Of a DNA stretch of 40,821 nucleotides, positions 30,760 through 40,821 are shown piece by piece. Numbering within the stretch: position 1 is the first letter of the stretch; every line of letters begins with the position of its first letter. Under the pieces are notes generated by a model, which was given only the letters and a program-made list of their open reading frames with translations, had not been told where the DNA came from and searched no databases. This DNA is from Cladosporium sp. IMV 00045 (Eukaryota; Ascomycota; Dothideomycetes; Cladosporiales; Cladosporiaceae): positions 1-40,821 of the forward strand of contig MSJI02000294.1 of assembly GCA_001931905.2 (NCBI GenBank), written 5' to 3'. The position numbers and the translations under genes were made by a program.

Positions 30760-33700
30760 CTATCGTTCGAACATCGTATCTTTACTCACATCCACCTCAC
30801 TAGGCGTTGGCGGTAGAGACAGTTCCTTCTCCTTCTCTTTGCCCTTCCCCTTCGGTTCCCGCATGGGCGAGTCGAGCAGACTCTCGCCGCGGTCTCCAGC
30901 GCCACTTTCCTTCCTCCCAGCGCTGCCGGCATCAGCTTCAGCACCCTCAAGGAGGTCGCGGCCGCCTTCTTCCTCGTCGTCATCGTCATCATCATCTTCT
31001 GTGCCGCGTGTGCTGGCACCTTTGTCGATCTCCTTCTGTGCCTCGTCCATGCGTCTGCGAACCTCGGTCGCCACGCGCATGCCGTCCGTGACGATATTAT
31101 CGAGCATACCACGGAGGCCTTTGCCGGGTGGCACGACGCCTGCACCTGCGCCGCCTGGGCTGAGAGCTGGCATGGTTTCTTTTGAAGCACTGGCTGCAAG
31201 CATAGACTGCTGGTGCTGGCCGAGCAGCGATGTAGACGTGACTGTTGATGAAGGCAGGGGAGCATCGGCAAGGTGGAAGGAGTTGGCGAAAGCAGAGTCG
31301 AAGAAGTATTCGAGAGTCTCGTCTGCAAGAACGAGCATGCGGAAAGTCGGTAGGGTGATATGCACCGGACTTGAGGGGTCGAGGGCAGCATTGGCGGCCG
31401 CAGCTTCAGGCTTCTTGGTCTGACCAAAGGTGAGGTTAGACGGCCTCGCAAGCATGCTGTCATCAGCTGCAGAAGGTGAAGTCACCTCTGCCTGTGTCTC
31501 ATCTGCAAGCGGGTCATCGCTCTTTTCGGATTTCACGGTGTCCTCGTCTTTCAGATCCATCAGGTCATCGCCTGCGTCTTCGTCATCATCGCCAAGAGCG
31601 AATTTGTCCAAATTCTCTGCTGTGTCCTTTTCTTCTTGTCTAGATGGATGATCCGGATCGGCGTACTCAAAGCATCTCCTTATGAAAGCCGACACAGCGC
31701 CCAGAAATTGCTCGTCCTTGTTTCTCGGATGCCCATCAGGACCGAGTTCGACTTCTGTTGAGGATGAAGCGGGCGAGCTCAGGCCTCGCCGTGACAAGAA
31801 CAGTAGAGCTTCGGAAATTCTTAGAATGCCCTCGCGATCAACCTTGCCATCGTTGTCATCATCGTAGAGCTCAAAGAAATACGAGATAGAAGACATGATA
31901 TCTCGGTCGCCCTTGATAGGTGCCAGCCCGCTAACAACATTCTGCAAGCTCAAAGCGCCAGCTTCTTCAACATCCCAGCGGGCAAACAGCCGTTGCATGA
32001 ACTCATGCTCCGCTGGCTCGGGACCGGCCCCCCAAGGCGACATAGGTCTGGTGCGTGTAGTGCCACCAAAGTAGCCATTTGTCTTGTCGTCTTTCGCTGG
32101 TGATTGCGCCGTGGGAGAGTCCGTAACAGCCCATTTGGCAATACCAGCCAAGAATTCTCGGAAGGCATCATAATCCATTTGTGTTGGGCTTGGACCCAAA
32201 CCGACTCTTCCCATCTCGGGGGCATTCCCAGAAATGCCTGTGACAACTTCAGTGGCTTTGCTGCGCGCAGCCTTTTGACGCCTCTCCTGTTCCGCCTGCA
32301 GAACTTGAGCGCGCTGCTGTCGCTCGTACAGCACGGCATAGAAACGATCGTACAAGAAGCCCAAGTCATTCGTGCTGAGTTTCTTGCTCTCTGCGCCGAG
32401 GTTGCGAATCGATGTTCTCTTGGCAAAGGACTCGATGTTGTCCAAGACTTGGGTCTTGTGCTTGCTGCGCTCCGCAGAGATTGTGTGCTGAGTGATCCCG
32501 TCGAACTCCTTGAATGCTACTACCATGAGAGCTTGGAAATTGGTGATGGCGCGATACTTGGGATTCTCTGACTTCGGATGCGCGCTTTCGCCCAGGCGAG
32601 CAAAGTATGACTTGAGGACGGAAATAAAAGTGCCGTCGTCAGTGGCATCCAGAAGCTCTTCGCCGTTGATCCGTAGGATTGCGAGGCCGACCTGGAAAAG
32701 TACGCGAGGTCCCTCAAGGAAGAACACGTCCAGGACACGGAATGCAAAGATGAGAGGCATGCTGTTGATGTACAACGACAGGAACCATGGGAGCGAGACC
32801 ACAGAAAGCTGCACGTCGTTCTTAACGAGGTGGTCCCAGATAATGGGCATGGTCTTTTCAACGAGCGACTCAAAGACACGCTGGTCGAGAAGTGTGCCGT
32901 ACATGGTCGTGCTATAGTAGCCCGGTAGCAGGCGATCGCAGAGGATCGAAAGAACATAGAAAGCTTGATCTTCGGAAAGATAGCTAGGAAAATACTTAGC
33001 TCAAGTTCACATGAATCACTACAAGGGGAAACGAATGTGCTTACATCAAGAGAGCGGCTACCACGATATTCATCGCCTGGCAGTAGCCGACTTCAGTGTT
33101 CGTCCAACTGTATGCGGTAAGGACACGCCTTAGACGCCCAATGCCTTCTTCACTCTGGAAGCCTGCGTATTCGGGTAATGAGCGGTTGAGATCTTTCTCG
33201 ATCTCATCGATAGCCAGAGAATGCTGGCCTTCATGCTTGACGAGGGTCTCTTGATACAATTTGGGCTTTTGCAGGCGAAGATAAAATGCGCCTGAAGTGA
33301 GCTCCCAGATCTCGCCTCTAAGTAGGTTAGGCAGACCGACCCTGATCAATCTGTGAAAGTCCGGTTGTCGCACAAGCGTCGTGTTGCGTCCATTTTCCTT
33401 GAGATACTCGTGCCAGAGCCTCATTTTGCTCCTGTCGCGCAACTTCCTCGCGTTGCCAGGATATTTGAATAAACTTCCCAAACCCGTATCAGGCGGTGTT
33501 CGGGGAGTGCCATCCGACTTCTCCGCCGCAGGCGCCTGGTCGAATTCGTTGAAGAGAAAGTATTCAGAGTAGCAGTCCTGCGCTACGGTTCGCATGTTTT
33601 CCACCTCCTTGACACCTTGTCGGAGGCCTTTCTTGAGGCCGTCGCAAAATCGCTCGCATTGTTGTCTGCTGCCTTCGAGTTGGATCGTCAATTTTGGAGG

Positions 33701-34231
33701 TGCAGGAGCTCCGGATTTCGTTTCGCTGCCGGGTTCAAATCCGTTCCATGTGGTGATTGCGAGAGCAAACATGTAGCTTTGAGTGTGCAGCCGCTCCACC
33801 CTTCTCACGGCGCATAGAGGGAGAGTGAAGCCATTTCCGGCAGGTCCGGTGCCATGAGTACGTCCGGTGAAAGCTGAGCTCGCGCTGGTGCTCGCCGTGC
33901 TCACGAATGATGTGTTCACCGTCGAGAAGCACAAAAACTGCTCGCTCAAATGCAACTGGCCGACATAATGCGTGCCTCTCTCACGGTCCCAATTATTCTT
34001 GTCCCAGCTCCCTTGCTTTCCTGGGCTCTTGTTTGTCGGACTCTTCGACTTGGGAAGCGTAAGCTCAGCTGTGATCTCGTGCAGCGGGTTCTGCGACTCG
34101 GGTAGGCGAAATTGGTGTCTGAAGAGCTGGCCTTTCGATGGACGGTTCGCAGACGAGTTTCCCAGAGGGCCAGGCAGGACCGACGGGTCAATGAACTGCT
34201 GAGCCTTCTGAACGAGATTTTGGAGGAACAT
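30760..34231 (-). CDS. GYP2: GRAM-TBC Rab GTPase-activating protein (Gyp2/TBC1D8-9-like)
   Basis: Exon 1 is 34231-33045 and exon 2 is 32983-30760; intron of 61 nt (GTAAGC...TCCTAG), 1136 residues. TBC proteins speed GTP hydrolysis by Rab GTPases in vesicle traffic. A GRAM-like region (about 35-170; HYVGQLHLSEQFLCFST and LPLCAVRRVERL) is followed by the TBC domain (about 290-520), with the catalytic Arg in GLPNLLRGEIWELTSG and Gln in YCQAMNIVV. The splice falls right after YCQAMN, and the new exon begins with IYLSEDQAFYVLSILCDRLLPGYY, a perfect TBC continuation. An EF-hand-like helix-loop-helix (FFELYDDDNDGKVDREGI) sits in the middle of the C-terminal half. The tail is acidic and low in complexity. 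The yeast homologue is Gyp2/Mdr1. Confidence 0.9.
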
Positions 34232-34884
34232 GTCGGGCTTTGAAGGTGGGAGGGCGCCCTGTCATTGCGGGTCTGAAGAGACGCTTATAGTGCGAGCATG
34301 GCCTGGTCAACAGCGGCTGGCGAATGAGTGAATGGGAAGAGGAGAACAATATAGGGTCTAACGTAGGAGCAGTATGGGTGGTGAAGTGATCTTGACTTGG
34401 AGGTGAGGTTGCTCGGTCTCAGGTCTCTTGAGAGCTCACGCGCGACAGCGCTTGGCGGAGCGGCGGAGAGCCAGAACCAGGGCGCGAGAGAAGGAGTGGC
34501 GATCGCCGTTGATGTTTTTGGATTTCGTTTCAAGTAGAGCACATGACCAATTTTTTGTGGCTTATTATGGCACTCCTCAATCATATTACTGAATCTCGCG
34601 ACGGGCAATGGTCGAAGTAAATTCGTGTTGCTGGTTTGAATGAGCCGCTCGACAAAAGCAGCCCATCTCCCATCATTCAATAACTAACGCTACAGAGCAA
34701 CAAGAAAGGGTATCGGATCGCATCAAAGCATTGATAAACATCTTCCCCATCACGGTCATATCGTTCCAATAAAAGTCCTGCCGACCTCCTGTCCTCTCCC
34801 CAGGGCTGTCCACGCCCAATTGGCACCTCTAACAACGGATTTCATTCCCTCCCTCGCGCCCACAGCCGCCAAATCACTCTTCTC
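34232..34884. other. intergenic region, TBC gene promoter / MARVEL 3' flank
   Basis: About 650 nt. A minus-strand frame of 131 codons (34285-34680) shows no domain and is not supported. Confidence 0.5.
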
Positions 34885-35433
34885 CTAAACTGTCGCACGG
34901 CCGGTGTGCGTGGTTCTACCTTTGCGTGCGCGCAGGAAGATGGCGGTCGCGTAAATGGCAGTGATGAACCAGAGCAGCGCATTGACGAGGTCGATCCAGA
35001 CGGCGCGCTTCATGCGGATAATGCCATCCTGCTTGGGAGTGTTTTTGGCAGGGATGAAGATCTTGCCGAAGACACCGAAGAGTGCAATCCAGAGGATGCT
35101 GTTGTTATCTAGTCAGCGAGGGAAGCCCCTCACGCAAGCAGAGGTGGACACTTACAAGAGAACCCAATCCCAGAAGAACGCCCAGTAGGACTTGAAGAAG
35201 GGAAGGGCGTAAAGGATGACAGTGACGGCTGAGAGACCAGCAACGACCTCAGCGTAGACCCATTTGCCGTCGGTGTATGCGTCCACCTGTCGTGCCCGGT
35301 GGAGATCCACGCCGTACAGACCGGCGACAGTGATGGCAAGCACAAATTGCATGAATCGAAGGACGAGCCTGATCAGAGCACCGAAGACGCCGCCACTGCT
35401 GGATCGGTCGCCTACGAAATCGAGAGCGCCCAT
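34885..35433 (-). CDS. MARVEL-like four-helix membrane protein
   Basis: Exon 1 is 35433-35156 and exon 2 is 35098-34885; 57-nt intron (GTAAGT...AACAG), 163 residues. Four hydrophobic segments fit a MARVEL-type tetraspan: LVLRFMQFVLAITVAGLYGV near 22-41, VAGLSAVTVILYALPFF near 62-78, WAFFWDWVLFILWIALFGVFG near 82-102, and WIDLVNALLWFITAIYATAIFL near 127-148. A nearer CTAG acceptor at 35109 is excluded because it would give an immediate stop. MARVEL proteins such as yeast Nce102 organise plasma-membrane domains; a direct orthologue is not claimed. The start is the ATG before GALDFVGDRSSSGG; an upstream in-frame ATG would add 37 residues without features. Confidence 0.8.
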
Positions 35434-36179
35434 GTTGTTGGAAGTGTTGGATTCAACTGTTTGAATGAAGAGTCGTAGTTGCTGGTGGAGAGTTTTGTGT
35501 GTCGCAAGCAAGGGATGTTTGTGTGTGAGGAGGAATCTTGTCACTGATTAAATATTAGTCCGAGCTATTGTGGTCCAGCACAATAATTGCGATCTTGAGA
35601 TCGATGAATGAGTCTTTTGAAGTTGACAAAAAGGAAACAATAGAAAGCAGCGACAATTGCAGAGGTCTTGTGACTGCAGGCGAATGCAAAGGAATGTGAC
35701 AACAGGAAAGGCAAGGCGTACCTGCAGATTTCTCTATTTCTTTATACACTGTAAGACGCGAACTCCAAGCGCCGACATGTTTCACAACAGGCGCTCTTAT
35801 TTATACTGAGACATGTGAGTGCAAAGATAACAAAATATAGGAGACAAGGTTCGATTCTGCCACTGTCGTCACCTCTCTGAGTTTCATGGCCAGAGTCTTT
35901 TGCCGCCAACACTCGCTCTCATACGTCAGGGCGCGTGAGGGCGTTTCTTAGCCTATTTCAAGATCGTCGTTGATAGACCCTGGCACCTGGTCTGCTCGAT
36001 TCCAAGCCTTTTGCTGGCTGTTCGGCGGTCTGCGAAACAGTCGATGTATGAGTGATCTGATTGGCCCACAAGCGCGCCCTGGGAGAAGTTTTGAAGCGCG
36101 ACTTCATGTTTTCAAATAGTTTGGTGAGACCAGTACCTCGTCCAATAGATCTTCCTAGCATTCTCTAGTCACTCTCATC
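35434..36179. promoter_or_regulatory. divergent promoter, MARVEL (-) / OFD1 (+)
   Basis: About 750 nt without a supported gene between two divergent starts. No specific operator recognised. Confidence 0.5.
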
Positions 36180-38219
36180 ATGAAGCGCAAGGCTGAGACC
36201 CAGCCTGAACCGGCCTCCAACGGCAAGAAGCAGGCCACCGAGACAAACACTGTCGAAGCACAGTTCGGCGACAACCTCTTCGCTGGAGAAACTCTCAAAG
36301 GCTACACCGATGAATATGCCGCCTCTGCACCTTACAAGCATGCCGTCGTGCATGGCTTGATGAATGACGACCTACTCCGCTCTGTCCGAAGTGAGATCAT
36401 AGACAACATTCACTTCACGCCCAAGGAGACCGATATTTACAAGATTCACCAGTCTGGAGACTTGGCCAACCTTTCTGGACTGCCGGAATCTGCTTTGGAA
36501 AAGCTGCCTAGCCTGTTGAAGCTGCGTGATGCTCTCTATGGTCAGGAGTTCCGCCAATGGATCTCCACGGTCGCTGGATCCGGCCCTCTGTCTGGCAAAA
36601 AGACCGACATGGCTGTCAACGTCTACGTTCCTGGTTGCCATCTTCTGTGCCACGACGATGTGATTGGAAGCAGGCGTGTCAGCTACATTCTCTACCTCAC
36701 CGACCCCGACAAGCCCTGGAAGGCGGAGTGGGGTGGCGCACTGCGCCTCTACCCTACTGACAACGAGAAGGGTGAGGATGGCAAGATGTACAAAGTTCCT
36801 CGAGCCGAGTTCAGCAAGGTCATTCCTCCGGCATGGAACCAACTTTCATTCTTTGCCGTTCAGCCCGGCGAGAGCTTCCACGATGTCGAGGAAGTGTACC
36901 ACCGTGCTGAGGGCGTGGAAGAAGATGACGGTGGCCGTGTCCGCATGGCCATTAGTGGCTGGTTCCACATTCCCCAAGAAGGCGAGGATGGATTCGAACC
37001 CGGTCTGGAAGAAAAGCTTGCCGAGAAGAGCTCTCTGCAGCAACTCCAAGGCAAGGGCGACCAGTTCGACGACCCCAAGCCTCAATGGATCGACCCTGAA
37101 GTTGGCAGCAAGCAGCCTGCCTCAAAGGAAGGCGGTGACGATGAAGAAGAGGCAGAGCTTACCGAGGAAGATCTGCAATTCCTCCTCAACTACATGACTC
37201 CCAACTACCTGACGCCCGACACCGTGGAAGAACTGAACGAGATGTTCACCGAAGAATCCACTGCGCAGATGGCCAACTTTCTCAACAAGAAGCTCGCGCC
37301 TAGACTGCAAAAGCAGCTCGAATCGGCTGCCTTCAAGCGCGAGTTCGAAACTTCGCGTCCACCCCACAAGCACCGATACCAGTATCTCGCCTCTTCGACT
37401 TCCGCTCGCCCACCTCCTGTGGGAAGCGAAGACGATCCTCACGGCGACATTTTGTACAACTTCCTCCCCAGTCTGGCTTTCCGCAAATGGCTTTCCGTGA
37501 CCACCGGCCTCTCCCTCAAACGCTGTGCCGCTCTCGCCCGCAGATTCAGACGCAGTCTGGACTACCAGCTCGCCCAAGGCTACCGCGGCGAGCAGCCGCA
37601 GCTGGAATACTGTCTTAACATCACTCCCACACCAGGCTGGGGCGCCGACGAGCCCGAAGGTGGCGACGAAGAAGAAGAGCAGGACGAGGAGGGAGACGAC
37701 GAAAACGCCGAGACCAACGGCGAAGCACCCAAAGACAAGGGCAAAGGCAAAGCCGAGGACCCCGAGCCCAAACCCGAACCTCAGCCCGAAGCCGAAGAGG
37801 AAGAAGACAACGTCGGCGGCTACGAGCTCTACATGGCCGGTGACGACGATGAGGACGACGAAGACGACGAAGACGACGCGGGCTCCGACCACGGCGTCGA
37901 AATCCCCGCCAAAATGCAATCTGCCACAGGCGCCGGCGACAGGCGCTCAGCGAAGAAGGCGCGCGCTAAAGCCGATCCGGCTATTTACAAGGCGGCGCAG
38001 GATGAGGAGGATGATGGCATTCTGTTCTCTAACCCTGCTAGCTGGAACACGCTCAGTCTCGTGCTGAGGGACAGAGGTGTACTGAAGTTTGTTAAGTATG
38101 TCTCGGGCAAGGCGAAGGGTGATAGATTTGATTTCGCCGGTGCTTTCGAGGTGGAGGATATGGACGACGAAGATGAGGATGAGGAGGACGACAACGCTGG
38201 CGAGGGCGCTGCGAACTGA
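36180..38219 (+). CDS. OFD1: Ofd1/Tpa1-type prolyl hydroxylase (2-oxoglutarate/Fe(II) dioxygenase)
   Basis: Single exon, 679 residues. The family hydroxylates a proline of ribosomal protein uS12 (Rps23); fission yeast Ofd1 also controls the Sre1 oxygen/sterol response. The double-stranded beta-helix Fe(II) ligands are H158 and D160 (CHDDVIGSRRVSYILYL), and H234 in SFHDVEEVYHRAEG; the 2-oxoglutarate Arg is R255 in RMAISGWFH. The second, non-catalytic domain spans about 340-500 (FLLNYMTPNYLTP and FLPSLAFRKWL). After it comes a very acidic, disordered E/D run (about 505-580), then a last segment (FSNPASWNTLSLVLRDRGVLKFVKYVSG) that closes the fold. An acidic tail ends the protein. The long acidic insert within the second domain is a fungal elaboration. 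Divergent from the MARVEL gene. Confidence 0.95.
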   Translation: MKRKAETQPEPASNGKKQATETNTVEAQFGDNLFAGETLKGYTDEYAASAPYKHAVVHGLMNDDLLRSVRSEIIDNIHFTPKETDIYKIHQSGDLANLSGLPESALEKLPSLLKLRDALYGQEFRQWISTVAGSGPLSGKKTDMAVNVYVPGCHLLCHDDVIGSRRVSYILYLTDPDKPWKAEWGGALRLYPTDNEKGEDGKMYKVPRAEFSKVIPPAWNQLSFFAVQPGESFHDVEEVYHRAEGVEEDDGGRVRMAISGWFHIPQEGEDGFEPGLEEKLAEKSSLQQLQGKGDQFDDPKPQWIDPEVGSKQPASKEGGDDEEEAELTEEDLQFLLNYMTPNYLTPDTVEELNEMFTEESTAQMANFLNKKLAPRLQKQLESAAFKREFETSRPPHKHRYQYLASSTSARPPPVGSEDDPHGDILYNFLPSLAFRKWLSVTTGLSLKRCAALARRFRRSLDYQLAQGYRGEQPQLEYCLNITPTPGWGADEPEGGDEEEEQDEEGDDENAETNGEAPKDKGKGKAEDPEPKPEPQPEAEEEEDNVGGYELYMAGDDDEDDEDDEDDAGSDHGVEIPAKMQSATGAGDRRSAKKARAKADPAIYKAAQDEEDDGILFSNPASWNTLSLVLRDRGVLKFVKYVSGKAKGDRFDFAGAFEVEDMDDEDEDEEDDNAGEGAAN

Positions 38220-39592
38220 AGTGTTGAGAGATTCAGCAGGATTGTGCAAACATATTAGCGGCATTTATAGGATAGACTAGACTGTTTTCTGTATGAATAA
38301 AGGTATATCTATGGCGTTGGTTGCGATCGAGCTATACTCTTGACTCAACGCGTGCAGCTTCGGGGCTCAATACCAGAGTTACATGATGAGTGCCTCGCTT
38401 GGTACTTTAACAATTTGCTTACCCCAAAGCCCGTACAACAGATGATATGAGGCTCTCCGCGGATTGTGAGAACACAAACCCCCAAAACGGACCGCACGAT
38501 CCGGACCCTTCCGCGAAGAGAGCAAACCCTAGCAGCCCGAATCCCACAAGCATTTCTCTTTCTTCAATATGATGCCAGAATTACCTGACATCCACACCGC
38601 ACACACCGGCTCACGGTACACCGCACTCTCGGCATGAACCGGTTGAGAGATAGCGAACCCGAGCGACTGGGAGACAGAGCATCCTTCTGCCTCGTGCGAG
38701 CACAACTACGTCGTGGACTCCGGCGGCGTAGAAGAAAGATAGCCCTTCACATTTGACAGTACCTGGAGCCAATGGACCCTATCGCGGAGCTGGCCGGGGC
38801 ATATACGGTAGCGACAGGTAGGCATCCCAGGCATAAAGAAATGCATTGCACAGATTCAGTTTGGGCGATTGCTTGTGAGAATTAACACGATCTTCAAGTC
38901 CGCCCGGTCGGCGCCGCGGATCAGGGCAGGCAAGGGTTGAGAATCCGACAAGCGCGTCTTCCAAGCAAAATGGAACGAAAAAGATGGATTGTTTTTATCG
39001 ACTAGTGAGGTTAATTTGGAGCGATGGCTGTGTGTAGCGAGTGCTTTGCTGCTTCCACATCGACGTTTGGCGGAGGAATCGAGGCCGAACGTCAGCGATG
39101 TTCCAAGTTTGCCAACATCGGCAAGATAGCGATGTATCGCTTCTTTGTTTTTTTCTTCTTGTTCGGTCGTGCACTACTACTGCTGCGGTCGGCCCCCGTA
39201 CGCTATTGATCTGCCTGAGATGTGCCCCTCGTGATACGGGGAGTCATGCTCGTATCTCTGTCGAAACTCTGTTGCACGAGCTTGCGAGGTACAAGCAGAA
39301 ATGTATACAGACATTTTCAAGTTCTGGTGACAAGAGATAGCAGGTATGATGTAACACACCACCAAGACGTCATGTCCCTCGCGCTTCGAAACAACCGCAC
39401 GCCTGCATTGTGCATTTGCGGTCTCGACTCTGATGTTGCGTGTGCACGTAGCTTCAGACACGGCAAGAGAGCTAGGAGGTTTAAGGCGCGCCGAGGGGCA
39501 AGAAGATTGACTCTCGATCCCTTTGACAGATGCCCCAAAGGACGGTCGGCCATACCTACAAAAGTGCCAAAAATATGAAAAATACTAAAGTG
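38220..39592. other. gene-poor region before the RIP block
   Basis: About 1.4 kb with normal CpA/TpG frequency. Only short frames (up to 118 codons at 39222-39578) with no domains and no conserved look. It separates the last housekeeping gene from the repeat. Confidence 0.5.
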
Positions 39593-40821
39593 CTAAAATC
39601 TAAACTTTATTTAATATAGTTATCACTTAATTAATCGTTTAATTATCGCCTATAATACATAATAACAACCTATTTTTACTCTATTATTATACCGATTCGC
39701 TACCTAGTTATACTCTTACGTAGCCTATTAATTAATTAGAAATCCTTCTATATAATAGTTACGCGCTTTACGTAGATAGTAGCTAGGTTCACTACTAAGA
39801 AATCTAGATTAGTATTAATCGCTATATAAATCGTTAATTATTTTACTTACTTTTAAATTAGGAGACTAGAAACGCCTCGGCTACCTCCTAGATCGCACCT
39901 AACGTAGTCGTAGTAAAGCGTAAATCTTAACCTAAGACGCTTACGTCCTACGTAACTTCACGGTATAGGCGCGCGAACGAGGTCTTAGGGATAAAGAGAT
40001 CGGTCGTCTTCTAGTAGCGACGGATCTTACGGAGAGCGATAGCTAGATTAATCGTTAGCGAGTACCGGCTACGCTTTACCGGCTACGGTTTTACTTACTT
40101 CCTAGCTTCTACCTACGGCGATACCCCCCCTAGCCCTATATCTACTAAGCCTTTACCGCCTTTATATTTTTACTACTCTTAATAGTCTTTCTCGGCGCTT
40201 TTACCGCTTAACTACCTTAACCGTTCCTACGCCTACTATTAGCGAGCCTAATCTACCTAGTAGTCTACTTACTATAGGCTATTCTTACTTACTCGAGACT
40301 ACGATAGCGAGTAATTTCGAGGCGGTTCTTAAAGATAGTAGTAAACGATAATATTTAGTATAAAGCGGTAATCGAGGAGTATAGGAGGATAGTCGCGGGT
40401 AAGCGAGAGTAAAGTCGGCCGAGTAAAAGATATCGGTAAAGAGGAGGTAGTAAGTAAGTCGTAGTTCTATTATTTATATAATAATAGGAACCGGAATAGT
40501 CCGTACGCCTTTATAAGTAAATACTTAAATACTATACCTAACTACTTTAATTTTCGCTACGTATAACCCCTTTAGAAATAACGTTAATATCGCTCTGCTT
40601 CTTCGCCTCCGGACTTTTAATATTATATAGTTTTAGCGCTTCTTTTAATAATAGACGACGATCGCTTCGAGAGTAAGGTAGGCCCTTAAAAAGCGCGTAA
40701 AACCTTACTTTCCGATAATGTAAATACCGCTCGAGACCGCTAGCGCCGCGCTAATATAACGGCTAAAGAAAAAAATGCCGATAATTAGCGTAAGGCTAAT
40801 AATACCGCTCGTACGCGCGTA
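39593..40821. repeat. RIP-saturated repeat (probable dead transposable element), runs off right edge
   Basis: From about 39593 on, CpA and TpG nearly vanish: I count 6 CA and 3 TG in 39601-40821, and none in 39961-40560, while TA, CG and CC/GG remain common. This is the exact footprint of repeat-induced point mutation, which turns C into T mainly at CpA in duplicated DNA during the fungal sexual cycle. Stops fill most frames. The start is sharp, over about 20-30 nt, so it may be the true end of an inserted element. No terminal repeat, target-site duplication or protein was recognised, so the class of element stays open. Confidence 0.85.

Noticed and set aside
38220..39592. Possible small genes (up to 118 codons)
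   Set aside because: No domain, no good splice chain and no conserved look; treated as intergenic.
1..40821. CRISPR arrays, phage-like defence system, secondary-metabolite cluster
   Set aside because: The sequence is eukaryotic fungal nuclear DNA; no short evenly spaced repeats, no PKS/NRPS/terpene or cluster regulator genes are seen.

Overview
The window looks like nuclear DNA of a filamentous ascomycete (Pezizomycotina; class Dothideomycetes is a guess from overall style, not proven). The evidence is: short GT-AG introns (46-74 nt) with few introns per gene, genes on both strands with short spacers, a tRNA-Pro with an intron, fungal families (Akr1, Ofd1/Tpa1, Rrp8, Msp1, Gyp2-type TBC protein, 2EXR/F-box-like and BTB proteins), and a right edge that carries an extreme repeat-induced point mutation (RIP) signature.

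Layout, left to right. 1-1695 (-): N-terminal and zinc-finger part of a Q-rich C2H2 transcription factor cut by the window edge, preceded by a 3.3-kb gene-free upstream region. 4990-5577 (-): OsmC/Ohr-type thiol peroxidase-like protein. 6440-8043 (+): a dihydroxyacetone-kinase-like protein with a good DhaL half but a degenerate DhaK half. 8189-9229 (-): a protein joining a BIR-like zinc module to an F-box/2EXR-like region. 10149-10248 (-): tRNA-Pro(CGG) with intron. 10715-11595 (+): BTB protein. 12042-13604 (+): orphan low-complexity protein with a C-terminal coiled coil. 13974-15242 (-): orphan with a perfectly duplicated C2-H2-C module. 15666-16119 (+): small two-exon orphan. 16395-17987 (+): Rrp8. 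18235-18790: minisatellite. 18826-19803 (-): acidic orphan. 20604-21964 (-): Msp1. 22286-23320 (+): thymidylate synthase with a MluI-box in its promoter. 23608-25832 (-): two tandem BTB paralogues. 26829-29223 (+): Akr1 palmitoyltransferase. 29405-30244 (-): Cys-rich orphan. 30760-34231 (-): Gyp2-like Rab GAP. 34885-35433 (-): MARVEL-like membrane protein. 36180-38219 (+): Ofd1/Tpa1 dioxygenase. 38220-39592: gene-poor. 39593-40821: RIP-saturated repeat running off the edge.

The genes do not form an obvious cluster or pathway. Most are core housekeeping functions (rRNA methylation, mitochondrial outer-membrane quality control, dTMP synthesis, vesicle traffic, protein palmitoylation, translation/sterol-linked prolyl hydroxylation) mixed with fungal orphans. 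No secondary-metabolite cluster, CRISPR array, or phage-like system is present. The strongest leads are the BIR-like/F-box-like fusion, the duplicated C2-H2-C module protein, the degenerate DhaK fused to a normal DhaL, and the RIP block. All splice models were built by eye from reading-frame continuity and GT-AG borders; no search or transcript data were available.
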